From Anaerolineales bacterium (lineage in GTDB: Bacteria; Chloroflexota; Anaerolineae; Anaerolineales; UBA4823), in contig PQAL01000036.1 in NCBI GenBank assembly GCA_003105035.1, positions 1 to 64,000 on the forward strand: DNA of 64,000 nt, read 5' to 3'. Shown piece by piece: positions 18,638 through 26,896 of the stretch. Under the pieces are notes generated by a model that was not told where the DNA came from, did not search any database, and saw nothing but the letters and a program-made list of their open reading frames with translations. A program made the position numbers and the translations under genes. The stretch's first letter is position 1; the number at the start of each line of letters is the position of its first letter.

Positions 18638-20193
18638 CCGGTGTTAATATCTTGAGCATCGTGGTGGCGATCTTGCCGGTGATCATCATCTTCTTACTCC
18701 TGGCAGTCCGTCGTACACCGGCAGACCTGGCTGGCCTGATCGGTTGGGGTGTAACCGTCCTGATCGCCTGGCTATATTTTAAAACCTCATTAAATGTTCT
18801 CTTGTTATCCAGCTTGGCGGGTATTATTGCTTCTTTACCCATTGCCCTGGTTGTGGCAACCTCAATTTTCCAGGTAACTGTCATGCAAGAGACTGGAGCC
18901 ATTGCCCGGTTAGTTGCATTGTTAAAAACCGTATCGCCAGGCGACAAAATTGTACAGATCATGCTGATCAACGTTGGCTTCGGCACAATGCTCACAGCAC
19001 TTGGAGCTGTCCCGGTTTCAATCCTACCCCCGATCATGCTCTCCCTGGGATATTCGTCTTTTATTGCCATCGCTCTGCCCGCCATTGGCTATGATGCGTT
19101 GACCACCTATGCCCTGCTGGGTGTGCCTGTGGTTGTGTTTGCCAATACTGTGGGATTGCCCGTGAATGAGGTTGGGATGTATTTCGCCCGCTTCATACCC
19201 GTGATCAGCACATGCATTGCCTTGGGGATGTTATGGATCATCGGCGGTTGGAAGATGGTATGGAAAGGCATAATCCCAGCTCTCATCTCAGGCCTGGTGG
19301 CTGGGTTCATCTGTGTGTGGATGAATAAGATAGGCTTGATTACCGTTACTGGGATTGCTGCTGGCTGTGGGGTGGTGATAGCCATGCTGCTTTACCTCAC
19401 CCTACGGAGAAAACCTTTATTGGATAGCAACATCATGGACGATGCCGATCGAACTGCGGCTCAAAAGATGACCTTATGGGCGGCAATTTCCCCATGGATC
19501 ATCCTTACCGTCGCTTCTCTCCTAGTCAATGCCCCATTTCTGCCATTCTTCAACCTGACATTCAGCCGCTTATCCATACCCCTGGTCATCATCCCTGGTG
19601 CACCCGAGAAGATTCGTTTCTTCTGGCAAGCCTATTTCTGGATTTTCGTCAGCACAATGCTGGCTTTACCTTTCTTAAAGGCATCAAGAACGAATATCAA
19701 GGCAAGCCTGCAGAAATGGCTGAAACGGGCCCCAAGACCGGTTTTCTCCGCTGCCATCTTCTTTGCCATCGCATATCTTTATAATCAGAGCGGTAAAAAT
19801 GCAAGCTGGGAGCTGCTACAACCAGGGCTCAACATGGTTGCCTTGCTGGCAAATGCATCGGCAGATGGGTTTGGTCATCTTTACCCGATCGTGGCACCAT
19901 TTTTAGGTTTGCTGGGCGGATTTATCAGTGGATCTGAGACATCTGCAATTGCTATGCTGACAAACCTGCATCTCTCCACTGCTGAGAAGATTGGTGCTGC
20001 GGGGCTGATCATCGCCGCTGCAAGCGGAATCGGTGCCGGGCTAGCCAGCGTTATATCGCCAGCCAAGCTTCAAAATGCTGCCGCCAGCATCGACCGTATC
20101 GGCGAAGAGACCTCGGTGATACGGATCACGGTGGTTATTTCGATGGCCATCACCGCTATTGTGGCTTTAATGGCTTTGGTCTGGGCTTACTAA
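18634..20193 (+). CDS. L-lactate permease (LctP) family transporter
   Basis: The 519-aa protein has about 12-13 hydrophobic helices and LctP-family features: a cytoplasmic loop near residues 255-280 and the late motif GGFISGSETSAIAMLTNL near residue 425, which matches the family GAFIxGSxTxSN segment. Known members import lactate or glycolate with protons. It is translationally coupled to hyuB (4-base overlap), so its cargo may be the substrate or product of the HyuAB enzyme rather than lactate; that is inference. Its 3' end overlaps the convergent gene at 20167 by 27 bp. Confidence 0.85.
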   Translation: MTGVNILSIVVAILPVIIIFLLLAVRRTPADLAGLIGWGVTVLIAWLYFKTSLNVLLLSSLAGIIASLPIALVVATSIFQVTVMQETGAIARLVALLKTVSPGDKIVQIMLINVGFGTMLTALGAVPVSILPPIMLSLGYSSFIAIALPAIGYDALTTYALLGVPVVVFANTVGLPVNEVGMYFARFIPVISTCIALGMLWIIGGWKMVWKGIIPALISGLVAGFICVWMNKIGLITVTGIAAGCGVVIAMLLYLTLRRKPLLDSNIMDDADRTAAQKMTLWAAISPWIILTVASLLVNAPFLPFFNLTFSRLSIPLVIIPGAPEKIRFFWQAYFWIFVSTMLALPFLKASRTNIKASLQKWLKRAPRPVFSAAIFFAIAYLYNQSGKNASWELLQPGLNMVALLANASADGFGHLYPIVAPFLGLLGGFISGSETSAIAMLTNLHLSTAEKIGAAGLIIAAASGIGAGLASVISPAKLQNAAASIDRIGEETSVIRITVVISMAITAIVALMALVWAY

Positions 20194-20640
20194 CTTTTTG
20201 TATGAACCAATCCAGGGTGTTCCCAGGCGGTTTTGCTGTGCCACCTTTACTGTGCTCAGCTTCTCTGTTACCTGGGCGGTTATTTTTGCAACGGTAGCCC
20301 AATCTTCATCTACAATGGCTTGTTTCATACTCTTCCCCCAATGATCTGCCCAAGTCCATTCCATGCGGTAGCGGTCTGCCTTGACCCAATAACCACGTTT
20401 TTCCCAGGCTGCTACCGATGTTTCAATCGTCTCACTAATCGCCACCAGTGAGAGGCTAATATAGGCAAGTAAATCCAGGGTCGTGCTGTCGAGATCGTTT
20501 TGTTCGGCCAGCTTGCGGATGGCCAGTGTAATCCCTTTTTCAAGGAGTTGCCTGTCTTTACCAGCACTACCCGTGTTAATCAAACGGCTCAATGGAAGCT
20601 CCTCATTCGAACTATTAATATATTGATAGAAATATCGCAT
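20167..20640 (-). CDS. Uncharacterised 157-aa protein
   Basis: No family is recognised. The protein is soluble and mostly helical, with a Trp-rich central part (YRMEWTWADHWGKSMKQAI). Start taken at the ATG at 20640. The open frame continues upstream across the tRNA-Leu gene on the opposite strand, but the residues there (GKAGLEPARLAAH) are the usual artefact of reading through a tRNA gene. The stop lies inside the 3' end of the permease gene. A TATAAT on this strand sits immediately before the ATG, so the true start could be slightly downstream. Confidence 0.6.
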   Translation of the reverse strand: MRYFYQYINSSNEELPLSRLINTGSAGKDRQLLEKGITLAIRKLAEQNDLDSTTLDLLAYISLSLVAISETIETSVAAWEKRGYWVKADRYRMEWTWADHWGKSMKQAIVDEDWATVAKITAQVTEKLSTVKVAQQNRLGTPWIGSYKKLVSPDQSH

Positions 20641-20656
20641 GATTATATCTGATTTA

Positions 20657-20685
20657 TTGACGTGCGCATCTCTCTCGCTTATAAT
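20657..20685 (+). promoter_or_regulatory. Promoter of tRNA-Leu
   Basis: TTGACG at 20657-20662 and TATAAT at 20680-20685 are spaced by 17 bp. The predicted start, near 20692, is 4 nt before the mature tRNA. Confidence 0.8.
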
Positions 20686-20695
20686 CCCCACCCGC

Positions 20696-20777
20696 GGGGA
20701 AGTGCTGGAATTGGCAGACAGGCATGACTTAGGATCATGTGCCGCAAGGCGTGCGGGTTCAAGTCCCGCCTTCCCCA
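20696..20777 (+). tRNA. tRNA-Leu (anticodon UAG)
   Basis: An 82-nt class II tRNA. The acceptor stem is GGGGAAG with CTTCCCC plus discriminator A. The anticodon stem-loop is CATGA-CTTAGGA-TCATG, with anticodon TAG at 20730-20732. A long variable arm is followed by the T arm GCGGG-TTCAAGT-CCCGC. CCA is not encoded. It reads CUA and, by wobble, other CUN leucine codons. No terminator is seen between it and the trigger factor gene, so the two may share a transcript. Confidence 0.96.
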
Positions 20778-20828
20778 TAAAGTATCTTACCCATGCCATG
20801 CTACGGGGTATATCAAAGGAATAATGAT

Positions 20829-22283
20829 TTGAAAATCGAACAACTACCTATTGAAAATCATCAAGTAAAGCTGACTGTCGAGGTCGAACCATCCCAGCTC
20901 GAGGAAGCCAAGCATCGCGCTGCCCGCCACATTGCCCAGCACAAGAAAATCCCTGGTTTTCGTCCAGGTAAAGCGCCGTATCCAATCATTGTGCGTACGG
21001 TTGGTGAGGAGGCTATCTTGGAAGAAGCGCTGGATATCCTGGTAAAAGACATCTATCCTAAAATCATTGAAGAAGCCAAAATCAATCCTTATGGACCAGG
21101 GTCGCTCGAAAATATGCTCAAGCTCGACCCTCCGACCTTTGAGTTTGTTGTCCCGCTTGAACCTCAGGTAACCCTGGGTGATTACAAGAAAATTCGTCTC
21201 CCCTACAAGCTTAAATCTATCACCAAAAAGGACATAAATAAGGTCCTGGATGACTTGCGTGATCGCCAGGTGGTGTTGGAACCCTCCGATCAACCAGCCA
21301 GGGAAGGCGACCAGGTTTATGTCCGTCTTAATATCACCCGTAAAAATCCTGCACAGGGTGAGATGCCATCCCTGGTCAATGACCGACGATTGCCGGTGGT
21401 TATTGCTTCCGAAAAGTCTCCCGATAAAAATGAGTGGCCTTACCCCGGTTTCTCTCGCAAGTTGCTTGGTATGGCAGGCAGTGAAGAGCAGCGTTTCGAA
21501 TACGCTTATCCGGAGGATGCTGAGTTCAAGGACCTGCGCGGTAAAGAAGTGGAAGTTCACGTAGTTGTGGAAGAGATCAAGAAGCGCCACCTGCCTGAGC
21601 TGACCGATGAATTTGCCCAATCCATTGGTGAACAATATGCGACCATGGATGCTCTCATTGAAGACATCCGCAAGTCACTCGAGAAGCAAGCCAAGGATGA
21701 ATACGACAACACCTATAACGATAAAATTATGAAGGAGATCCTCAAGGAGGCGGTGATTAAGTATCCGCCTCAGATGCTGGAACGTGAAGTCGATATGTTT
21801 ATCCACCAGCTGGAAGATCGCCTTGCACAACAAAAGCTAGATATGGAAACTTATCTCAAGATGCGCAAGATGGATGCAGCTGCTTTGCGTGAAGAGACCA
21901 AACCATTGGCTGAGGACCGTCTGAAACGCACATTAGTGTTGCTGGAGATCTCCAAACAAGAAAACATCAAAGTCGAAAATGCTGAATTAGAAAGCGAGTC
22001 GATGCGTACCCTGGATGAGCTTGGGCGGATGATGCCTCCGGACAAAGCCAAAAAGACCCTGACCAACGAGTTTGTGCGTGGAATGATTGGGAACATCGGC
22101 GCTGATCTGTTGGTTCAACACACCTGGGCATATTTACAATCGGTAGCTCGGGGTGAAGAGGAAGAACAGCAACCTGAACCCGCTGCAGTAGATGCAAGCG
22201 AAGCACCGACCATACCTGAAGAAACTGAAAAACCAAAAAAGAAAAGAACAACTAAAAAGGTGGAAAAGAATGAACCTGAATGA
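20829..22283 (+). CDS. tig: Trigger factor, ribosome-associated chaperone
   Basis: Start chosen at the TTG at 20829, 8 nt after AAAGGA; the residues before it match no family member. The 484-aa protein shows the ribosome-docking signature GFRPGKAP near residue 46, a FKBP-type prolyl isomerase domain (about 150-245) and a helical chaperone domain. It ends in a long charged tail rich in Glu, Pro and Lys. It binds nascent chains at the ribosome exit tunnel. Its 3' end overlaps clpP by 14 bp, a common chaperone-protease pairing. A weak internal promoter (TTACCC, 16 bp, TATATC) may lie between the tRNA and this gene. Confidence 0.93.
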   Translation: MKIEQLPIENHQVKLTVEVEPSQLEEAKHRAARHIAQHKKIPGFRPGKAPYPIIVRTVGEEAILEEALDILVKDIYPKIIEEAKINPYGPGSLENMLKLDPPTFEFVVPLEPQVTLGDYKKIRLPYKLKSITKKDINKVLDDLRDRQVVLEPSDQPAREGDQVYVRLNITRKNPAQGEMPSLVNDRRLPVVIASEKSPDKNEWPYPGFSRKLLGMAGSEEQRFEYAYPEDAEFKDLRGKEVEVHVVVEEIKKRHLPELTDEFAQSIGEQYATMDALIEDIRKSLEKQAKDEYDNTYNDKIMKEILKEAVIKYPPQMLEREVDMFIHQLEDRLAQQKLDMETYLKMRKMDAAALREETKPLAEDRLKRTLVLLEISKQENIKVENAELESESMRTLDELGRMMPPDKAKKTLTNEFVRGMIGNIGADLLVQHTWAYLQSVARGEEEEQQPEPAAVDASEAPTIPEETEKPKKKRTTKKVEKNEPE

Positions 22284-22890
22284 TCCTTTATCTCTCGTCC
22301 CGATGGTGATCGAAACCAGCGGAAGAGGTGAACGTGCTTATGATATTTTTTCGCTGTTGCTCAAGAATCGCATTGTATTCCTGGGCACACCTATTAATGA
22401 CCAGATCGCCAATCTTACGGTCGCACAGCTTTTATTCCTGAACCAGGAAGACCGTGATGCCCCTATTTCAATGTACATCAATTCCCCGGGCGGTCAGGTT
22501 TATGCCGGATTGGCAATTTACGACACCATGCAAATGATCACGAATCCGATCAGCACTGTGGCAGTTGGTGTGACAGCCTCCTTTGGCACTGTCCTTCTCA
22601 CTGCGGGGACGAAAGGACAGCGTTATGCCTTGCCTCACGCAACGATCCACATCCATCAACCCCTGGGTGGTGTGCAAGGCCAGGCAACGGATATCGAGAT
22701 TGAAGCGCGCGAGATCTTGCGCCTGAAAACACGCCTCAACCAAATCCTGGCCAACCATACCGGACAGACCGTGGAAACTATCGAAAAGGATACTGACCGA
22801 AATTTCTATATGGATGCCAAAGGTGCAGTTGATTATGGTCTGGTTGATAAGGTTCTGGAATCGCCTGCCGAGAAGGTCGAGAAAAAGTAG
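22270..22890 (+). CDS. clpP: ATP-dependent Clp protease proteolytic subunit
   Basis: Start chosen at the ATG at 22270 inside the end of tig, where the family N-terminus ([22 protein letters not shown]) begins; a GGTGG/AAAAG-rich segment precedes it. The 206-aa serine protease has Ser104 in TASFGT, His129 in IHIHQP and the Asp in EKDTDRN near residue 176. The motif around the nucleophile (GVTASFG) differs slightly from the common GQAASMG. It forms tetradecamers with ClpX or ClpA/C ATPases; neither is in the window. A strong terminator follows. Confidence 0.94.
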   Translation: MNLNDPLSLVPMVIETSGRGERAYDIFSLLLKNRIVFLGTPINDQIANLTVAQLLFLNQEDRDAPISMYINSPGGQVYAGLAIYDTMQMITNPISTVAVGVTASFGTVLLTAGTKGQRYALPHATIHIHQPLGGVQGQATDIEIEAREILRLKTRLNQILANHTGQTVETIEKDTDRNFYMDAKGAVDYGLVDKVLESPAEKVEKK

Positions 22891-22941
22891 ACGATTTCCA
22901 AGATATTTTTGGCTATACGAATATCATTAAGATAATTTATG

Positions 22942-22991
22942 GGATGTACCCGGATCAGCGGTTCCTCGATCAATCCGGGTGCATCCTTTTA
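22942..22991 (+). terminator. Rho-independent terminator after tig-clpP
   Basis: A 14-bp stem (22942-22955 with 22973-22986, one G-T pair) is followed by TTTT. The end of this tract overlaps a TATAAT at 22990-22995 that may serve the next gene. Confidence 0.85.
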
Positions 22992-23019
22992 TAATAAAGT
23001 GCCTCAGATATATAAAGTT

Positions 23020-23823
23020 ATGCAGACTGTGATCAATCGTAGTATGGTACAAGGTATGATCCTCGACATGGACGGTGTCTTATGGCGCGGCGATCAAGCC
23101 ATCGGAGACTTGCAGCGGATTTTCGAGATTATCGACAATATCGGCTGGAAGGTTACCTTTGCCACCAATAATGCCACCCGCAATGTCCAGCAATACATCG
23201 ATGGATTGGCGTCTTTCCATGTTCGTGCGCAGCCGTGGCAGGTGATTACTTCTGCCACAGCTGTCACTCACACTCTCACTTCCAGGTTTCAAGGTGGTGG
23301 TGCAGTCCATATCGTTGGCGAGCAAGGCGTGATTGAAGCTTGTGCCGAGCATGGCTTTTACCAAGCCGATACAGATGTGAAAGCTGTTATCGTCGGTTTT
23401 GATCGCAACCTGACCTATGAAAAATTGCGTAAAGCGACCCTGCTCATCCGTTCAGGGGTGCTGTACATAGGCACTAACCCAGATCTGACATTTCCAACCC
23501 CCGAGGGGTTGATCCCGGGTGCGGGATCAATCCTTGCAGCAGTCACGGCTGCTACAGGCATCCAACCAGTTGTGGTCGGGAAACCCGAGCCGTTGATGTA
23601 CCAGATCGCCCTCGAGCGCATGGCTATCCCCGCCGCCAATGTGCTGGTAGTGGGCGATAGGCCTGAAACCGACATTGCCTGCGCCCAGCAAATGGGCTGC
23701 CTGACCGCCCTTGTTCTTTCAGGTGTCACCAACGCCGCGCAGGCAGCAGCCTGGCAGCCGGTGCCAGATATCATCACTGCTGACCTGGTAAGTGTTATCC
23801 AGATGTTCTCTGGTGAAAGTTAG
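23020..23823 (+). CDS. HAD-superfamily phosphatase, NagD/PGP-like (class IIA)
   Basis: Start taken at the ATG at 23020; another in-frame ATG is at 23044, nearer the catalytic motif. The roughly 267-aa protein has HAD motif I (LDMDGVLWRGD), motif II TNNAT, a C2A-type cap and motif III/IV (VVGKPEP ... VVGDRPETDIACAQQ). These match the NagD/4-nitrophenylphosphatase/phosphoglycolate phosphatase group, which dephosphorylates small sugar or nucleotide phosphates with Mg2+. TATAAT at 22990-22995 is a possible -10 box with a weak -35. It lies 36 bp upstream of rlmN. Confidence 0.88.
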   Translation: MQTVINRSMVQGMILDMDGVLWRGDQAIGDLQRIFEIIDNIGWKVTFATNNATRNVQQYIDGLASFHVRAQPWQVITSATAVTHTLTSRFQGGGAVHIVGEQGVIEACAEHGFYQADTDVKAVIVGFDRNLTYEKLRKATLLIRSGVLYIGTNPDLTFPTPEGLIPGAGSILAAVTAATGIQPVVVGKPEPLMYQIALERMAIPAANVLVVGDRPETDIACAQQMGCLTALVLSGVTNAAQAAAWQPVPDIITADLVSVIQMFSGES

Positions 23824-23859
23824 CGATATTCGCGAATCTATCGCATGCAGTAAACGAGT

Positions 23860-24942
23860 ATGAGTTCCAACATATACGACATGAATTATGAAGAACTGGA
23901 AGCACAGCTTACCCAATGGGGTGAGCCTGCCTACCGTGCCAGGCAAGTGTGGGATGGACTTTACCAGCAGCTGTACAGCACTCCGGACCAATTCACCAGC
24001 CTGTCGAAAGCTTTTCGGCAGGCACTCACGGAGAATTTTTCGAGTTCAACCGAAAGTACCCAACCTGCCCTGACTGCCCTCCATCCAGTAAAAAAGCTGG
24101 TCGCTTCAGATGGTGAAACGGTCAAGACCTTGTTCAACCTGCACGATCACCGCCAGGTGGAAGCCGTATTGATGCGTTATGAGAAACGTCGTACTTTGTG
24201 CATCTCCACCCAGGCTGGTTGTGCCATGGGATGTGTCTTCTGTGCCACCGGTCAGATGGGTTTTAAGCGTGACTTATCCAGTGGTGAGATCGTGGAACAG
24301 GTCTTGTTTTATGCCCGCCAGCTTGCCCAAGACCATGAACAGGTAACCAATATTGTGGTGATGGGTATGGGAGAGCCATTTCACAATTATGAAGCTACAA
24401 TGCAGGCTATCCACACACTGAATGACCCACACGGATTTAACCTAGGCGCACGCCGCTTTACAATCTCTACCGTGGGTCTAATACCTGGCATCCAGCGCTT
24501 CACTGCAGAGCATTCGCAGGTTAACCTGGCGATTTCCCTGCATGCTGCGGATGATGACCTACGTTCTCAGCTATTGCCGATTAACCATAAATATCCCCTA
24601 GACAGGTTATTTGCAGCTTGCCTGGAGTATGTGCAAACCACTCACCGCCGTTTGTCTTTTGAATGGGCACTCATCCAGGGGGTGAATGACACGCCCGAGC
24701 AGGCCCGCTTATTAGCCCACAGGCTGATAAATTTGCGAGTTAAGGGATCCAGCTTGTGCCATGTGAACCTGATCCCGCTCAACCCCACGGGGAAATACTC
24801 AGGCCACGCATCACCCCATTCGAGTGCCGTGGCTTTCAAGCAGGTTCTTGATGAAGCCGGGATTGCCTGCACCATCCGTCTGCGCCGCGGCGTTGAGATC
24901 CAGGCTGGTTGCGGCCAGCTGGCGTCTAATTTAGCTAATTAA
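23860..24942 (+). CDS. rlmN: Dual-specificity 23S rRNA/tRNA adenine C2 methyltransferase
   Basis: This 360-aa radical SAM enzyme has the CxxxCxxC motif in CAMGCVFCATGQMGF (about residues 121-135). The methyl-carrying Cys is in EIQAGCGQL near the C-terminus and the second conserved Cys lies in the ATG-Q loop region. An N-terminal helical domain (EELEAQLTQWGEPAYRARQVW) is also conserved. It methylates C2 of A2503 in 23S rRNA and A37 in some tRNAs through a methylated-Cys intermediate. The following 127 bp contain only a weak TTCCTG/CAGGAA hairpin. Confidence 0.95.
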   Translation: MSSNIYDMNYEELEAQLTQWGEPAYRARQVWDGLYQQLYSTPDQFTSLSKAFRQALTENFSSSTESTQPALTALHPVKKLVASDGETVKTLFNLHDHRQVEAVLMRYEKRRTLCISTQAGCAMGCVFCATGQMGFKRDLSSGEIVEQVLFYARQLAQDHEQVTNIVVMGMGEPFHNYEATMQAIHTLNDPHGFNLGARRFTISTVGLIPGIQRFTAEHSQVNLAISLHAADDDLRSQLLPINHKYPLDRLFAACLEYVQTTHRRLSFEWALIQGVNDTPEQARLLAHRLINLRVKGSSLCHVNLIPLNPTGKYSGHASPHSSAVAFKQVLDEAGIACTIRLRRGVEIQAGCGQLASNLAN

Positions 24943-25069
24943 GTATATTAACACCTTAACCGATTGATCTATATAAGCTGAGCAAGTTGGACACGAATAC
25001 TTCCTGCTATGGTTCTACAGGAAAATTAGTATCTACGTAGCAGGTAGTGGATCATTTAGCTTGTCGATA

Positions 25070-26869
25070 TTATTCGGTCAGCTCAAACTCCAGATGGAGC
25101 ACTCGTATCCAAACCCCCATTTCTCTGCATGTGTTTTGTAATTGCATGCCTTGAGGGGTTTTTAATAATAAGTCGGTAGTGGCAATTACCCCACTGACCT
25201 GTTTATCAAGGATATGCTGCTCGAGCTTGGATAGGTCTCCCAGGATATTCACTCCGTGAATATTGCTGCCCCATTTTAAAGAGTCGTCGTCCAGAAACCC
25301 TACCACGGAGTACCCGATCTCTGGGTTCCTCTCAATCCAGCGCAGAGCAATCTCTCCGGCATCTTCAGCTCCATACAGCAGCACATTTTCACTCCGCTTG
25401 TCGCTGATTTTCCGGCTATAAAAACGGTCCAGGATCAGGAATGATGATCGTGATGCAGAGAGACCGAGTAGCAGATAGAGCGTGTAGAGTAAGAACACAT
25501 CACCTGTAAAAGGTTGATTTGGGATGATGAAGCGAATCATTCCCCAGGATACCCCCCCTGAAACGAATGCTGCGCCTGCATAACGCATCAGGTCGTTTAC
25601 ACCGATATAACGCCACATACCACGGTATACCCGGAAAAGGTAGAAAGCTCCGTATGTGACACCTAGAACGATCGGCCACGAGACAAGGAATAGGCCCATG
25701 CTGGTGGTGGTCATATTGAGCCCAAAGCGCGTCCAGAAGGCCAGGTAGTAAGTCACCCCAATTAATAAAAGATCGAACACAAGCTCAAATATCCGCCGCT
25801 TGAAGGTTAGGTTTATGATCAGGCGTGTAATGCCACTGGGTGCTTCCTGCTCGGAGGCAACGACTTTGATCCTCGCCAGGTAAGCCACAAATAACGAGAG
25901 TACGATTAATAAGATAGGGATGAGCACCAGGCTCAGGTCATAATCAAGTGCATCCAATCCAATCGACGCCAGCCCTGAAACGATGGCAATTGCATACAGC
26001 ACCAATACTGCCTGACGTTCCGATAGGCCAAAAGCCACCAGCCTATGTGAAGTGTGATCTTTTCCACCTTCAGCTGGTGATTGCCCTCTCAGGATGCGCG
26101 TGATGGTGACCAGCGCAGTATCCAGGATTGGCAGCAGGAATACCAGGGTTGGAACGCCGATAATGGCAAAGATATTTGACGCCTGTGTTCGCCGAGCGAT
26201 AGCCAAGGCCGCCAGGGTGAAGCCCAGGAACATGCTCCCGCTGTCACCCATAAAAATCTTGGCTGGTGGGAAATTAAATACCAGAAAACCGATGATGCTC
26301 CCAGCTAATGCCAACGATAAAATCAGCAAATCGTTATAACCTGAACGCCAAAAAAAGATCGCCAGGAAACCAGTGGTGATCAACGCCACACCACCCGCCA
26401 GACCATCCATATTATCCAGCAGGTTTATGGCATTGGTGATCCCCACCAACCAGAAGAAAGTCAGAAAAATATTAGCTATCGGCCAGCGGAAGAATTCGAT
26501 CGTGACATTACCGAAAAAGATGACAACGGTCGCAGCTAAGATTTGAAATGCCAGCTTCAATGGGGGGCGGATATGCATGAAATCGTCGTACAAGCCGATA
26601 CCGAACATGATCAAGACGGATACGAGGATGCTCCACCTTTGGGCAAGCATGATTCGCTCGCCCAGAATGACCATAACTGCTAATAAAGTAATGACAAATG
26701 CCCCGAATATCGCGATGCCACCCAGGGTTGGTGTCGGTTTCCTATGCCAGCGGTCTGCACGTGGTATCGCCACCTTGCCTGTACGGAAGCTGACCCTGCG
26801 TACCACAGGCACCAGTATCAGGCTGGCTATCGTGGCAATGATAAGTGGCAGAAATATCTGGTAGCTCAA
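25070..26869 (-). CDS. WecA/TagO-like glycosyl-1-P transferase fused to CapD-like N-terminal domain
   Basis: This 599-aa protein joins two modules. Residues 1 to about 325 are a polytopic undecaprenyl-phosphate N-acetylhexosamine-1-phosphate transferase with the family motifs LYDDF, NLLDNMDGLAGG, FMGDSGS and GGKDHTSHRL. Residues about 350-599 resemble the N-terminal part of PglF/CapD-type nucleotide-sugar dehydratases. That part has four membrane helices followed by a Rossmann segment (VLLYGAEDAGEIALRWIE, GFLDDD), but the catalytic dehydratase domain is absent. It would start polysaccharide assembly on the lipid carrier. It lies 27 bp downstream of the Wzy-like gene on the same strand. Confidence 0.88.
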   Translation of the reverse strand: MSYQIFLPLIIATIASLILVPVVRRVSFRTGKVAIPRADRWHRKPTPTLGGIAIFGAFVITLLAVMVILGERIMLAQRWSILVSVLIMFGIGLYDDFMHIRPPLKLAFQILAATVVIFFGNVTIEFFRWPIANIFLTFFWLVGITNAINLLDNMDGLAGGVALITTGFLAIFFWRSGYNDLLILSLALAGSIIGFLVFNFPPAKIFMGDSGSMFLGFTLAALAIARRTQASNIFAIIGVPTLVFLLPILDTALVTITRILRGQSPAEGGKDHTSHRLVAFGLSERQAVLVLYAIAIVSGLASIGLDALDYDLSLVLIPILLIVLSLFVAYLARIKVVASEQEAPSGITRLIINLTFKRRIFELVFDLLLIGVTYYLAFWTRFGLNMTTTSMGLFLVSWPIVLGVTYGAFYLFRVYRGMWRYIGVNDLMRYAGAAFVSGGVSWGMIRFIIPNQPFTGDVFLLYTLYLLLGLSASRSSFLILDRFYSRKISDKRSENVLLYGAEDAGEIALRWIERNPEIGYSVVGFLDDDSLKWGSNIHGVNILGDLSKLEQHILDKQVSGVIATTDLLLKTPQGMQLQNTCREMGVWIRVLHLEFELTE

Positions 26870-26896
26870 GGTTTCTTCCGTGCCGATGTTACAGCA

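Noticed and set aside
20641-20799. N-terminal extension of the 157-aa protein across the tRNA-Leu gene
   Set aside because: The encoded GKAGLEPARLAAH segment is the usual result of reading the complement of a tRNA gene.
20844-21635. 263-codon open frame on the minus strand inside tig
   Set aside because: Antisense shadow of trigger factor, rich in Phe and His from reversed codons, with no family resemblance.
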